This document shows, in pieces, positions 8,266 to 15,462 of a DNA stretch of 30,097 nucleotides. Source of the DNA: CAKSQF01 sp051868045 (GTDB taxonomy: Bacteria > Bacillota > Clostridia > Oscillospirales > CAG-272); assembly GCA_051868045.1 (NCBI GenBank), contig JBJDZN010000042.1:1-30097 (forward strand), read 5' to 3'. The translations under genes and the position numbers were made by a program. Position 1 is the first letter of the stretch. Every line of letters starts with the position of its first letter. The notes beneath the pieces were generated by a model, which was given only the letters and a program-made list of their open reading frames with translations, had not been told where the DNA came from and did not search any database.

Positions 8266-8814
8266 ATGAAAGTAGCGGAACGGGATTACGCCCTGCACGC
8301 CGACGAGCTTGCCCCAAAACTGCTCGGGAAGTTGCTTTGCAGGCGGCTCCCGGACGGCGGGATCCGAAAGCTCCGCATTACCGAAACGGAATGCTATATG
8401 GGCGAGTCGGATTCGGCGTGTCATGCCCATCACGGGAAAACCCCTCGCTGTTCCGTCCTTTACCAACAAGGCGGTATTGCCTATGTCTATTTATGTTACG
8501 GCATTCACAATCTGCTGAACGTTGTTTGCGGACCGGAAGGCTTTCCGGAAGCGGTTCTGATTCGGGGGATAGATGGCTACGCAGGTCCCGGCAAGCTGAC
8601 CAAAGCCATGCGCATTGACCGTTCTCTGAACGGCGCAGACCTTCGGAACTCAGAGGAAATCTGGCTGGAAGAGGATCCGGACGCTCCCGATGTGCGGTAT
8701 CGGTGCGATCGGCGTGTGGGCATTGACTACGCCGACGAGATCGACCGTCAGCGTTTGTGGCGTTTTATTCTGATTGAACCCGAAAATGCCGATTCTGAAG
8801 GCAAGTCAAACTGA
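8266..8814 (+). CDS. mpg: DNA-3-methyladenine glycosylase, AAG/MPG family
   Basis: A base-excision repair enzyme that removes alkylated and deaminated purines such as 3-methyladenine and hypoxanthine from DNA. At 182 aa it is slightly short for the family (about 190-200). The family core is clear: ITETECYMG with the catalytic Glu at 42, then D-ACHAHHGKTPR, then YVYLCYGIHNLLNVV (73-87), then EAVLIRG and GPGKLTKAM (substrate loop). I prefer the ATG at 8266, since GAGGTGA (8254-8260) is correctly spaced for it. A GTG at 8257 overlaps that site. The last 15 or so residues are polar. It follows the SGNH hydrolase and ends just before a very strong terminator. Confidence 0.92.
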   Translation: MKVAERDYALHADELAPKLLGKLLCRRLPDGGIRKLRITETECYMGESDSACHAHHGKTPRCSVLYQQGGIAYVYLCYGIHNLLNVVCGPEGFPEAVLIRGIDGYAGPGKLTKAMRIDRSLNGADLRNSEEIWLEEDPDAPDVRYRCDRRVGIDYADEIDRQRLWRFILIEPENADSEGKSN

Positions 8815-8844
8815 AGATCGGCACATTGTCGGTGTCTCTGCCGA

Positions 8845-8883
8845 AAAAATCCCTTTTTTCGCTGTGCGAAAAAAGGGATTTTT
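8845..8883 (+). terminator. Intrinsic terminator after mpg
   Basis: A perfect 18-bp stem (8845-8862 with 8866-8883) around a TGT loop. It contains CCCTTTTTTCGC and its complement and ends in TTTTT. The A-run on the 5' side means it could also work on the minus strand. Confidence 0.9.
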
Positions 8884-9076
8884 ATATGCCATGATAAAGG
8901 CGGTGGCGTTTCGTTGATTTTCAGCAGATCGGCGGCTCCTATTCTCTGTCCTGTTTTGCCGACATGCTGATGATTTTGGAAATTTTACTCTTGATTTTTA
9001 CGTCTTCCGGATAAAATCAGGGACGCTCCGATCCCATTTGTATTTTCCATTCACCTTGCCGATGGGAAAAGATTCA
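8884..9076. other. Intergenic stretch with no recognised feature
   Basis: About 190 bp between the mpg terminator and the terminator of the wall protein. I see no promoter, conserved motif, RNA gene or plausible ORF in it. Confidence 0.5.
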
Positions 9077-9113
9077 GGGGTTGCCGCACTCACAGATGAA
9101 GTACGGCAACCCC
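9077..9113 (-). terminator. Hairpin terminator of the discoidin-like wall protein gene
   Basis: GGGGTTGCCG (9077-9086) pairs with CGGCAACCCC (9104-9113), and the inner bases extend the stem. On the minus strand it lies about 45 nt after the stop codon. The sequence after it is only moderately U-rich (TGAATCTTTTCC), so efficiency is uncertain. Confidence 0.65.
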
Positions 9114-9157
9114 ATTTCAGGTTATTCTATCGGTTTTTTCAATCGAAGAGCAGAAAC

Positions 9158-10579
9158 TCAGTCGTCGATTTTTCTCTTCTTGGCAACTACAACAGCACCT
9201 GCAACGGCTACCAGTGCAACTGCGCTCAGAAGGAATGCGATGTCACCGGTCGAAGGAGCGGGAGTATCGTTATCATCATCGTCCTTGTCGGTAGTGGGAG
9301 GAGTTACGGGATCGGCAGGCTTGGTTCCGGTGTAAGCACCCTCGCCGGTGGTTACGGTTTCAACCTTGATCGAAGGCTCGGTAATAGCTGCATCGCTTGC
9401 ATACATCTCGATCTCGTTGATCTGGAACCAGTTGTTCTGGAAAGAACCTTCGGTGATTTCGATCTTGTAGGAGGTGTAGTTATCGGGCGTATCAATCTTG
9501 TATGCGAAGGGAGTAGCGTTGACAGCACTCATGCCGCTGTTGACAACCTTGTCGATTTCAACATAGTCGGTTCCGTTCTTGGAGCCGTACAGGGTCCATG
9601 CGATGGGCCAACGGGGCCATTCTTTGCTGTCGTTGCCGGTGTAGATCACATAGTAATCTGCCTTTTCGGTAGCTTCCCAGCTGATGGTCATGCCGGTAAC
9701 AAAACCGCCCTCAATCTTGGTTCCGCTGTTCTCGCCGGCAGTACCGGTATTGCCGTCAAATGCGTTGCCTACGGTGGAGGAGGAGAATCCGCCGCCGACA
9801 GCAGGATTGGACAGGGTCAGCTTCTTGCTGCCCAGAACGGTTGCAAGCTGATCATCGGTCAGTGCATTGGTTCCTTCGGAGGTCTGGGAAACAGCGGTAT
9901 TGATGGTAACAGAGGTGTAAACCCCGTTTTCATCCTTCAGTTCAAGCAGGGACTGACTGGTCACATAATTCTCAGCAACCAGCGTGACCTTCTTGCCGTC
10001 AACTTCGGTTACCTTGAAGGTGGTGGTGGTGCTGTGATCGTCATGGCATCTTCCGGTAAAGGTATCGCCTACCTTGTAACCGGGATCGTCATTGTAAATG
10101 ATAACAGCGGTAACGGTCTTGGCTACCTTATCCATGGTAACCTGAGCGTAGGAATAGCTCTTTGCGGTAATTGTGGATGTAAAGGTCTGAGTATAGGTAT
10201 CTGTGCCGACAGTGAACTTCAGCGTGTTATCGTCGCCTTCGTGAAGGTCAGCACCGACAATACCCAACTGGATCCAGCTCTTTTCGATGTCATTGGCATT
10301 TCCAAGCTGGCAATGTTTGTTGCCGAGATAGCCGATATTCCAATAAGCGGTCTTTCCGTTGATCTCAATCTTGATATCGGAAAGAGACTCCACATTCAGA
10401 GAAGTGGTGAAATACAGGTTTGCATCGATGAAACCGCATTCTCCGCCAACCGATGTAAACTGACCATATGGAGCGTTCTCATGGAGCTGCAGTTCGGCAG
10501 CAGACACGGAAACCGCTCCCAAAGCCATAGTGCCGGTGATCATAGCGATTGCCATCAGTGTTGTTAATAGCTTTTTCAT
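9158..10579 (-). CDS. Secreted PxTGD-anchored protein with a discoidin-like domain
   Basis: A surface protein of 473 aa, exported by a signal peptide (MKKLLTTLMAIAMITG, cleavage near VSA-AE, ~27) and probably sortase-anchored. The C-terminus is a sorting signal: PAPSTGD, a hydrophobic helix, then KKRKIDD. The N-terminal half looks beta-rich, and its middle contains a conspicuous STTTTFKVTEVDGKKVT segment. Residues about 285-405 resemble an F5/8 type C (discoidin) carbohydrate-binding fold: NAFDGNTGT, WTLYGSKNGTDYVEI, SYKIEITEG and QINEIEMYA at the end. A Pro/Thr/Asp-rich linker (TTDKDDDDND) precedes the anchor. The ATG at 10579 was chosen because AGGAGG lies 7 nt upstream; in-frame codons further upstream have no ribosome binding site. 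It is monocistronic. The ligand is unknown, and no sortase gene is in the window. Confidence 0.8.
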   Translation of the reverse strand: MKKLLTTLMAIAMITGTMALGAVSVSAAELQLHENAPYGQFTSVGGECGFIDANLYFTTSLNVESLSDIKIEINGKTAYWNIGYLGNKHCQLGNANDIEKSWIQLGIVGADLHEGDDNTLKFTVGTDTYTQTFTSTITAKSYSYAQVTMDKVAKTVTAVIIYNDDPGYKVGDTFTGRCHDDHSTTTTFKVTEVDGKKVTLVAENYVTSQSLLELKDENGVYTSVTINTAVSQTSEGTNALTDDQLATVLGSKKLTLSNPAVGGGFSSSTVGNAFDGNTGTAGENSGTKIEGGFVTGMTISWEATEKADYYVIYTGNDSKEWPRWPIAWTLYGSKNGTDYVEIDKVVNSGMSAVNATPFAYKIDTPDNYTSYKIEITEGSFQNNWFQINEIEMYASDAAITEPSIKVETVTTGEGAYTGTKPADPVTPPTTDKDDDDNDTPAPSTGDIAFLLSAVALVAVAGAVVVAKKRKIDD

Positions 10580-10616
10580 AATTTTTCCTCCTGACGGATA
10601 AGAATTTTGTTGCTTC

Positions 10617-10645
10617 ATTATACCATGTCAAAACCGCTTTGTCAA
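10617..10645 (-). promoter_or_regulatory. Sigma-A promoter of the discoidin-like wall protein gene
   Basis: Minus strand: TTGACA (10645-10640), a 17-nt spacer ending in TGG, then TATAAT (10622-10617). This is a full consensus match with an extended -10, consistent with strong expression. Confidence 0.9.
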
Positions 10646-10752
10646 TAGTCTTTTCGCATTTTCTTCGGAATTTTGAAATTTTTTATTCACATTTAGAGTC
10701 TTTTCTTGTACTTTGTTTCCGGACCTACCGGTCCGTCGGCAAGGGGTTGGGG

Positions 10753-12003
10753 CTATCGGTTCATCATGCCGGGAAGTGTCGTTTCATGCAAGGTGCTGTC
10801 CGGCAGTTTCAGATCCCCCATCAGACAGGCGGGACGGATGCTGTGTTCGCCGTAGGCATTCCGAATGCGATCCACCGCATCATCCAGTCTTCCCTGCCGA
10901 AGCTGATCCATTGATCCGCCCAAGAGATCCATCTGTACGGGAGCGTCCGCAGGCACCAGAGAAATGGCGGTCACCGTAACGGCTCGGATCCCCTTGTACC
11001 AGTGATAATTTTCCCTAAACAGGGAAAACGCCGACCGTGCAAGATACAGAGGACTTTGGGTAGGCAGATCGGAGGGCGGAAATTTCATCTGCCAGCCCCG
11101 GGAAAAGAGATCGTTCTGACGGACGCTGACGCTGACTCCCTTTGCCGCAAGACCCTCCCTGCGCAGTCGGTGACCGACATCCTGACACAGTTCCAGAATG
11201 ACCTTCCAGACCTCCTCCGAGCAGACCAGGTCGGACTTCGTAGTGATGCCGTGTCCGATGCTGGCAACGGGTCGGACATAGTCCACGTTGCTGACCCGGG
11301 AAAAATCCCGCCCGTTGGCAAAATCGTGAAGCATTCCGCCGTTTTTCCCGAATTTTTTCAAAAGAGATTCCCTCGGATACCTCGCCAGATCCCCGATGGT
11401 CTCCACCCCCAGAAAATTCAGCTTTGCCGTGGTGGCTCTGCCCACATACAGCAGTTCCCCCACGGGAAGTCCCCAGATTTTCCGACGGAAATCCTCTTCG
11501 GTGATCTCGGTGGTGGCATCGGGCTTCTTCATATCCGAGCCGAGTTTTGCGAACACCTTGCAGAAGGACACCCCGATGCTGACCGTCAGTCCCAGTTCCT
11601 CCCTGACCGTGCGGCGAATCTCATCGGCAAGTTCAACCGGCGACTTTCGGAAGACCCGCAGACTGCCCGTCATATCCAGCCAACACTCATCCATGCCGAA
11701 GGCTTCAATCCGATCGGTATAACGGGCATAGATTCCCCGTACCAGTCGGGAAAATTTCACATATTCATCAAAGTGCGGGGGGACGGGAATCAGCCCGGGA
11801 CAGTTTCCCGCCGCCTCGGAAAAGGTCATGCCCGTTTTGACGCCCGCCCGCTTGGCAGGCTCTGATTTTGCCAGCACGATCCCGTGGCGATCCTCCGAGG
11901 AGCCGCAGACCGCAATCGCCTTGCCCCGCAGTTCGGGATGCAGCTGCATCTCCACCGACGCATAAAAACAGTTCAGGTCACTGTGAAAGATCACCCGACT
12001 CAT
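10753..12003 (-). CDS. Y-family (DinB/UmuC-like) translesion DNA polymerase
   Basis: An error-prone polymerase that copies past damaged bases. The 416 aa contain the palm motif FHSDLNCFYASVE (Asp9 metal ligand, Tyr14 at the steric-gate position) and the catalytic DEC at 105-107 (Asp105, Glu106). The thumb has a helix-hairpin-helix region around LGVETIGDLARYP, followed by a little-finger domain. VQMDLLGG near residue 356 is a candidate beta-clamp binding motif. Dpo IV, UvrX and UmuC types cannot be told apart by eye, so no symbol is given. It is the second gene of a LexA-controlled unit, 53 nt after the 92-aa protein. The ATG at 12003 follows a G-rich stretch (GGGTAGGGAACGG), and two exact tandem 12-mers lie just upstream. 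Confidence 0.92.
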   Translation of the reverse strand: MSRVIFHSDLNCFYASVEMQLHPELRGKAIAVCGSSEDRHGIVLAKSEPAKRAGVKTGMTFSEAAGNCPGLIPVPPHFDEYVKFSRLVRGIYARYTDRIEAFGMDECWLDMTGSLRVFRKSPVELADEIRRTVREELGLTVSIGVSFCKVFAKLGSDMKKPDATTEITEEDFRRKIWGLPVGELLYVGRATTAKLNFLGVETIGDLARYPRESLLKKFGKNGGMLHDFANGRDFSRVSNVDYVRPVASIGHGITTKSDLVCSEEVWKVILELCQDVGHRLRREGLAAKGVSVSVRQNDLFSRGWQMKFPPSDLPTQSPLYLARSAFSLFRENYHWYKGIRAVTVTAISLVPADAPVQMDLLGGSMDQLRQGRLDDAVDRIRNAYGEHSIRPACLMGDLKLPDSTLHETTLPGMMNR

Positions 12004-12021
12004 TGCCGTTCCCTACCCTTT

Positions 12022-12045
12022 CTTGCCCTTTTTCTTGCCCTTTTT
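12022..12045 (-). repeat. Tandem 12-bp repeat upstream of the polymerase gene
   Basis: Two perfect adjacent copies of CTTGCCCTTTTT (plus-strand reading) at 12022-12033 and 12034-12045. A partial third copy is suggested by the neighbouring CCCTTT. It lies between the two genes of the SOS cassette. On the mRNA it reads as purine-rich GGGCAAG units close to the polymerase ribosome binding site. Confidence 0.7.
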
Positions 12046-12056
12046 CCGGCTTTCCG

Positions 12057-12335
12057 TCATTTCTCGTCCACAAAACTCGTGCGGACCGAAAACCAGGTAT
12101 TGCTGTCCGATTCATAGTACAGCCGTTTCAGAATGCCCTCCACGATGACGGTATATTCGGTGGGAGCCACCGATGCCACCCCCTCGGGAGCGTGCCTGCG
12201 GCTTCCCGACACCCGATCCACCGCATACACCCGATCTCCTGCATGGATCCTCAAAGGAACCATCTGCCCATCCTCCAGAAACCGAACTTCCACCGACAGA
12301 TTCTGCCGGACTCTTCGTATGGTCTGCATCTTCAT
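12057..12335 (-). CDS. Small SOS-cassette protein of unknown function
   Basis: A 92-aa (or 90-aa) soluble basic protein that I cannot assign to a named family with confidence. It has no signal peptide or membrane segment. It reads as a small beta-rich domain: VEVRFLEDGQMVPLRI, then GDRVYAVDRV, an insert with SRRH, then EYTVIVEGILKRLYYES, then WFSVRT. The pattern recalls short proteins encoded beside Y-family polymerases (DUF6504-like), but this is from memory and weak; it does not look like YolD. GGAGG sits 3 nt from the ATG at 12335 and 9 nt from a second ATG at 12329, which may be the true start. It is the first gene after a LexA box and is followed by the polymerase gene, so it is probably damage-induced and may assist or regulate that polymerase. 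Confidence 0.7.
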   Translation of the reverse strand: MKMQTIRRVRQNLSVEVRFLEDGQMVPLRIHAGDRVYAVDRVSGSRRHAPEGVASVAPTEYTVIVEGILKRLYYESDSNTWFSVRTSFVDEK

Positions 12336-12362
12336 TCGCCTCCGTTATCTGCCTCTTGGTTA

Positions 12363-12374
12363 GAACAAATGTTC
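12363..12374. promoter_or_regulatory. LexA/DinR operator (SOS box)
   Basis: GAACAAATGTTC is a perfect GAAC-N4-GTTC inverted repeat, the core of the Bacillus/Clostridium LexA site, and its flanks extend the symmetry (A...T). It lies 9 nt downstream of the -10 box of the minus-strand promoter, across the likely transcription start, so bound LexA would block initiation. Confidence 0.85.
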
Positions 12375-12383
12375 TTTTTTTCG

Positions 12384-12412
12384 ATTATAGCACAAGAAGT
12401 TTGGTTTGTCAA
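12384..12412 (-). promoter_or_regulatory. SOS cassette promoter
   Basis: Minus strand: TTGACA (12412-12407), a 17-nt spacer ending in TGC, then TATAAT (12389-12384). This is a consensus promoter with an extended -10. Such a strong promoter needs repression, which the LexA box just downstream would supply. Confidence 0.9.
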
Positions 12413-12577
12413 TAGGAAATTCACGGAAATCCGGAATTTTGCAAAATTTGAAGAAGCGAAAAGCCGTCGATCCATTGGCTTGCGCACCCTTTCGACACAC
12501 ATCGACAAAAAAATCGAAAATGTCGAATTCTGTCAACGAAAAGTTCGAGTTTTGGCTTAAAAAAATGCAAAAAGGGC
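12413..12577. other. AT-rich intergenic stretch with clustered TCGA
   Basis: No gene is supported here. The stretch separates the divergent SOS promoter and the promoter at 12578. It holds six of eight TCGA tetranucleotides that cluster between 12467 and 12641, including the inverted pair TCGACA (12502-12507) and TGTCGA (12521-12526). Confidence 0.5.
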
Positions 12578-12606
12578 TTGATTTTTCAAAAATTCAGTGA
12601 TATAAT
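12578..12606 (+). promoter_or_regulatory. Promoter of the two-helix membrane protein gene
   Basis: TTGATT (12578-12583), a 17-nt spacer ending in TGA, then TATAAT (12601-12606). The leader of about 85 nt contains the partly repeated words GTCGATAAGATCAAAG and GTCGATCAAAG. Confidence 0.8.
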
Positions 12607-12698
12607 GTCGGCGTCGATAAGATCAAAGGTAAGGTCGTCGATCAAAGAATAACGAGGCAAAATAAAGGGTAAATAAAAGAGCAGAAAGGAATTCAAAA

Positions 12699-13313
12699 AT
12701 GGAGAAAATCAAAAGAAGAAAAAAAACCGAGCGTGAGATTCGTCGCAGAGACGAGAGAAGATTCCTGACCCTGACGGCAGCCATGCTGGCAGTTCCCCTG
12801 TCAGTGCTGTCTGTCGCCGTCACCCTTCCGCTTACCGTTGCCATGGCACTTCCCCTTTGGAATGCTTTTGCGGCATCAGGAATTCTCTACCTGATTCTGT
12901 GGGCGGCAGGACGGAGCTATCTGGAGGCCGTGAAGCGTCGGGAAATGGAAAATATGGCGTATCTTGCCGACACCATCGCCGAACCCGTGGAGTTCCGATG
13001 TCCCATCACCTTCCGTGACGGTGCAAACCGTTGTCCCGGCTACCTGCTTCTGACCTACGACGAGTGTCATCTGTTTGCCAAGGGAAAGGGCGGACTGCTG
13101 ACCCGCATACAGGATATGGAAACCGAAAAGATCACGCTGCGCAAAGCCGAGTTCTTTCAGGTTCAGGTGGTTGGTGAGCGCAGAATCAATCTGATGCTGA
13201 CCCCCGATGCAGGCTATCAGCTGACCGTCTTCCCTCTGAAGAGGCTGATCAGCTGCATGGACCGCAATCTCTGGAACATCGGCAGACGGGACATTTCTTC
13301 TTACATAAATTGA
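12699..13313 (+). CDS. Membrane protein of unknown function with two N-terminal helices
   Basis: A 204-aa protein that I cannot assign to a family. The first 22 residues are very basic (KRRKKTEREIRRRDERR). Two hydrophobic helices follow at about 23-43 and 46-70, predicted to form a hairpin with both ends in the cytoplasm. The remaining ~130 residues are a soluble domain (FRCPITFRDGANRCPGYLLLT, then KGKGGLLTRIQDMETEKITLRKAEF). Its alternating beta pattern could be a PH/GRAM-like fold, but that is a guess. The ATG follows AAAGGA. It has its own promoter and a terminator just after the stop, so it is monocistronic. Confidence 0.7.
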   Translation: MEKIKRRKKTEREIRRRDERRFLTLTAAMLAVPLSVLSVAVTLPLTVAMALPLWNAFAASGILYLILWAAGRSYLEAVKRREMENMAYLADTIAEPVEFRCPITFRDGANRCPGYLLLTYDECHLFAKGKGGLLTRIQDMETEKITLRKAEFFQVQVVGERRINLMLTPDAGYQLTVFPLKRLISCMDRNLWNIGRRDISSYIN

Positions 13314-13334
13314 ATCGGATCCAACGACATGGAA

Positions 13335-13379
13335 ATCACCGGAGCGGCTGAGACAAACACAGTCGCTCCGGTGATTTTT
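13335..13379 (+). terminator. Intrinsic terminator after the two-helix membrane protein
   Basis: ATCACCGGAGCG (13335-13346) pairs with CGCTCCGGTGAT (13364-13375), a 12-bp stem with a 17-nt loop, followed by TTTT. The convergent GDPD gene ends 18 nt beyond and may use the same stem, although its U-run on that strand is poor. Confidence 0.85.
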
Positions 13380-13396
13380 CCAATAAGATCCCTTTT

Positions 13397-14116
13397 TTAT
13401 TCCAGAATATTGGTGGTCAGATAGTCCACGCCCATTTCCACAAGTTCTGCCGCCCGTTCGGGACGATCCACCGTCCAGCAGTTGATCTTTATACCCGCCG
13501 CCTTCAGTGCCGCCACCGATTCAGGCGTCAGCCGATCCTCCCGGATGTCCAGATCAAAACCTTCCGCTGCCAGCTGTCCGATCCATTCCGAATCCACCGG
13601 ACGATCGGTGAGAAACTGAACCGGATGGTTGGGAAGCAGTTTCCTCAGCTCCACCAGATTCTCAAAAGAGAAGGAAATGAAAACCGTATGCTCCAGTTGA
13701 TCGAGGCTCTGTGCCTGCTCAATGATTTCGGACAGGTCCTTTGCGTTAAAACTGCCCTTCAGCTCCAGAACCGACACCTTATCATAGCATTTGCACACCG
13801 AAAAATACTCCTGCGGCAGGGGCAGTATCAAATCGCCGCGGGCTCTTCCCGCTTTGTCGGTAAGATGAAGGGAACGCAGTTCGGCAAGGGTGGCGTTCTC
13901 CACCTCAATGTCACGATCGGCAACCCGTCCGGTGCGCCCGTCATGAATCAGTATATAACCTCCGTCTGCGGTCCGATGGACGTCGGTCTCAATGCCGTAG
14001 TAGCTTCTGTTGCCTGCGGCAACGAAAGCGGCGACGGTATTCTCCCGTTCGATTCCCGAAAGCCCTCTATGGGCAATGATTCGGGTATTCTTTTTTTCAA
14101 TTCTGACAGGTTCCAT
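13397..14116 (-). CDS. Glycerophosphodiester phosphodiesterase family protein
   Basis: Hydrolyses glycerophosphodiesters to glycerol-3-phosphate and an alcohol. At 239 aa it is a typical single-domain TIM-barrel member. Conserved residues are visible: AHRG (His16, Arg17), ENT (25-27), ETDVH (Glu43, Asp45) and IHDG (His58), with LELKG further on supplying the metal-binding Glu. The C-terminal strand motif KINCWTVD is typical. There is no signal peptide, so it acts inside the cell. AGGAGG precedes the ATG. It begins 59 nt after a small membrane protein gene on the same strand and is likely its operon partner. Confidence 0.92.
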   Translation of the reverse strand: MEPVRIEKKNTRIIAHRGLSGIERENTVAAFVAAGNRSYYGIETDVHRTADGGYILIHDGRTGRVADRDIEVENATLAELRSLHLTDKAGRARGDLILPLPQEYFSVCKCYDKVSVLELKGSFNAKDLSEIIEQAQSLDQLEHTVFISFSFENLVELRKLLPNHPVQFLTDRPVDSEWIGQLAAEGFDLDIREDRLTPESVAALKAAGIKINCWTVDRPERAAELVEMGVDYLTTNILE

Positions 14117-14175
14117 TGGTAAATCCTCCTATATATGGATAGACAGACCTTTATGTTGATCTTTTTCCGCTAAAA

Positions 14176-14505
14176 TTAAAATTCACCGATCAAAAAGACA
14201 ATCTTGAAAATTGCCCACAAAAGGGCAAGAATCATCAATCCAAGGGTAACAAAGCCATGAACGTCAATTTTTTGGTTTGCCGCCAGCCGCCGAATCCACA
14301 AAACGACGGCGCAAATCAGGCAGATCGGACAAAGCAAAACCTGAATCAGGGTCAGATACAGGTAAAGCATGGAAAAAACCAGGGCAAGAACGCCCTGATC
14401 CGCCCCGCCAAGCCCATAGCAGATCACGTCCAGCACCGCCATCCCCGCCAACGTGGCGCAGAAACCGTACAGAACAGACAATGGGGATTTGGGTTTTCGT
14501 TTCAT
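14176..14505 (-). CDS. Small membrane protein with about three helices
   Basis: A 109-aa hydrophobic protein of unknown function. Three to four hydrophobic stretches are seen: around LYGFCATLAGMAVLDVICYG, then VLALVFSMLYLYLTLIQVLL running into CPICLICAVVLWI, then LGLMILALLWAIFKIVFL. A short basic head (MKRKPKSP) suggests a cytoplasmic N-terminus. I chose the ATG at 14505, which has GAAGGAAGA upstream; an upstream in-frame start at 14568 has no ribosome binding site. It lies 59 nt upstream of the GDPD gene, and the pair follows the pyrophosphatase-Nudix gene on the same strand. Confidence 0.65.
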   Translation of the reverse strand: MKRKPKSPLSVLYGFCATLAGMAVLDVICYGLGGADQGVLALVFSMLYLYLTLIQVLLCPICLICAVVLWIRRLAANQKIDVHGFVTLGLMILALLWAIFKIVFLIGEF

Positions 14506-14612
14506 TGAATAATCTTCCTTCTTTGCACTTTCTTTGCATCCTGAACGGACAAGGTCAACCGTTTCCATTCTTATGGCAGCGGCATTCCCGGTCCGTGTTT
14601 TTTCCGTTTACT

Positions 14613-15371
14613 CTATCTGCCCTTGGGTCTTTTCAGAAGCCGGATCACCCGATCCAGCAGCGGTCGATAGGTGGGAGCAAGCTCACGCTTGACCCGGTTT
14701 TCGGGGATCCAGCGATAGCCTGCGATCTCCCGACCGGGAAATCCGGGCTCGCCCTCCACCTTCGCCAGAAAGAGAACCACCTGTTTCTCAATTTTCTGAG
14801 TGATGGAATAGTGAATCTCCTCTCTGAAATCGGGGTGAAATGTCACTTCAAATCCGGTTTCCTCCCGAATTTCACGAACCGCCGTCTCCTTCTCACTTTC
14901 CCCTGCCTCCATATGACCCTTGGGAAAACTCCAGGTGTTGGACCGACGCTGCAAAAGAAGCAGATATTCCCGTCTGCCGTTCCTCTCCCGATAGATGACC
15001 GCTCCGCAGGATTTTTGCAGAAGGGATTCCACCCGTGTGGAGAAATAACGCTCCTGAAACGCCACCGCCTGTGCAATCTCCGCCTGACTCATCAGCACCC
15101 CTTCGGGAGCAACGATCAGCTTGTCCTCAGCATCGTCAAGGCGCAAAATCCCACCGATTACCTTTCCGGTGAAGGCATCCAGCGGATGATCCACGCCCAA
15201 TACATAGGCGTCCTGCTCCTCTCCGTCGCCGCCGCACACGCCGGGAAGATAGCCATAGTTGACCGGATAGGTCAATCCCTGATGGCAATGCCCCATGGGA
15301 CGGTCGATCTGCACCGTTACCGTCCGCCCGAGGTATTCCCCGATATGCCTTTCTTGCTCACGATAGTTCAT
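14613..15371 (-). CDS. Inorganic pyrophosphatase-like/Nudix hydrolase fusion
   Basis: A 252-aa two-domain soluble protein. Residues 1-110 resemble family I inorganic pyrophosphatase: DRPMG (23-27), YPVNYGYLPG (35-44), then D49-G-E-E-Q-D54 in place of the DGDPxD metal loop, and DDAEDKLIVAP (79-89). The central metal Asp has become Glu and the N-terminal part of the usual ~175-aa enzyme is missing, so its activity is doubtful. Residues 120-245 are a Nudix domain with a complete Nudix box (Gly152, Glu158, Arg166-Glu167, Glu170-Glu171, Gly173) and WSFPKGH before it. This resembles diadenosine tetraphosphate hydrolases. Such a domain cleaves nucleotides to products that can include pyrophosphate. 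The ATG at 15371 has AAAGGGG upstream. It has its own consensus promoter. Confidence 0.85.
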   Translation of the reverse strand: MNYREQERHIGEYLGRTVTVQIDRPMGHCHQGLTYPVNYGYLPGVCGGDGEEQDAYVLGVDHPLDAFTGKVIGGILRLDDAEDKLIVAPEGVLMSQAEIAQAVAFQERYFSTRVESLLQKSCGAVIYRERNGRREYLLLLQRRSNTWSFPKGHMEAGESEKETAVREIREETGFEVTFHPDFREEIHYSITQKIEKQVVLFLAKVEGEPGFPGREIAGYRWIPENRVKRELAPTYRPLLDRVIRLLKRPKGR

Positions 15372-15433
15372 CTTGTTTCCCCTTTGCCCAATACGGCAGA
15401 TGATTTTTGAAAATGTCCAAATCATCTGCCTCT

Positions 15434-15462
15434 ATTGTACCGCACTCCTCCTTTTTTGTCAA
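15434..15462 (-). promoter_or_regulatory. Sigma-A promoter of the pyrophosphatase-Nudix gene
   Basis: Minus strand: TTGACA (15462-15457), a 17-nt spacer, then TACAAT (15439-15434). It lacks the TG extension seen at most other promoters here. The leader is about 60 nt. Downstream genes (membrane protein, GDPD) may be read from it too, since no clear terminator separates them. Confidence 0.85.

Noticed and set aside
9038..10567. 509-codon plus-strand reading frame
   Set aside because: It is antisense to the discoidin-like wall protein, whose signal peptide, sorting signal, promoter and ribosome binding site are all clear.
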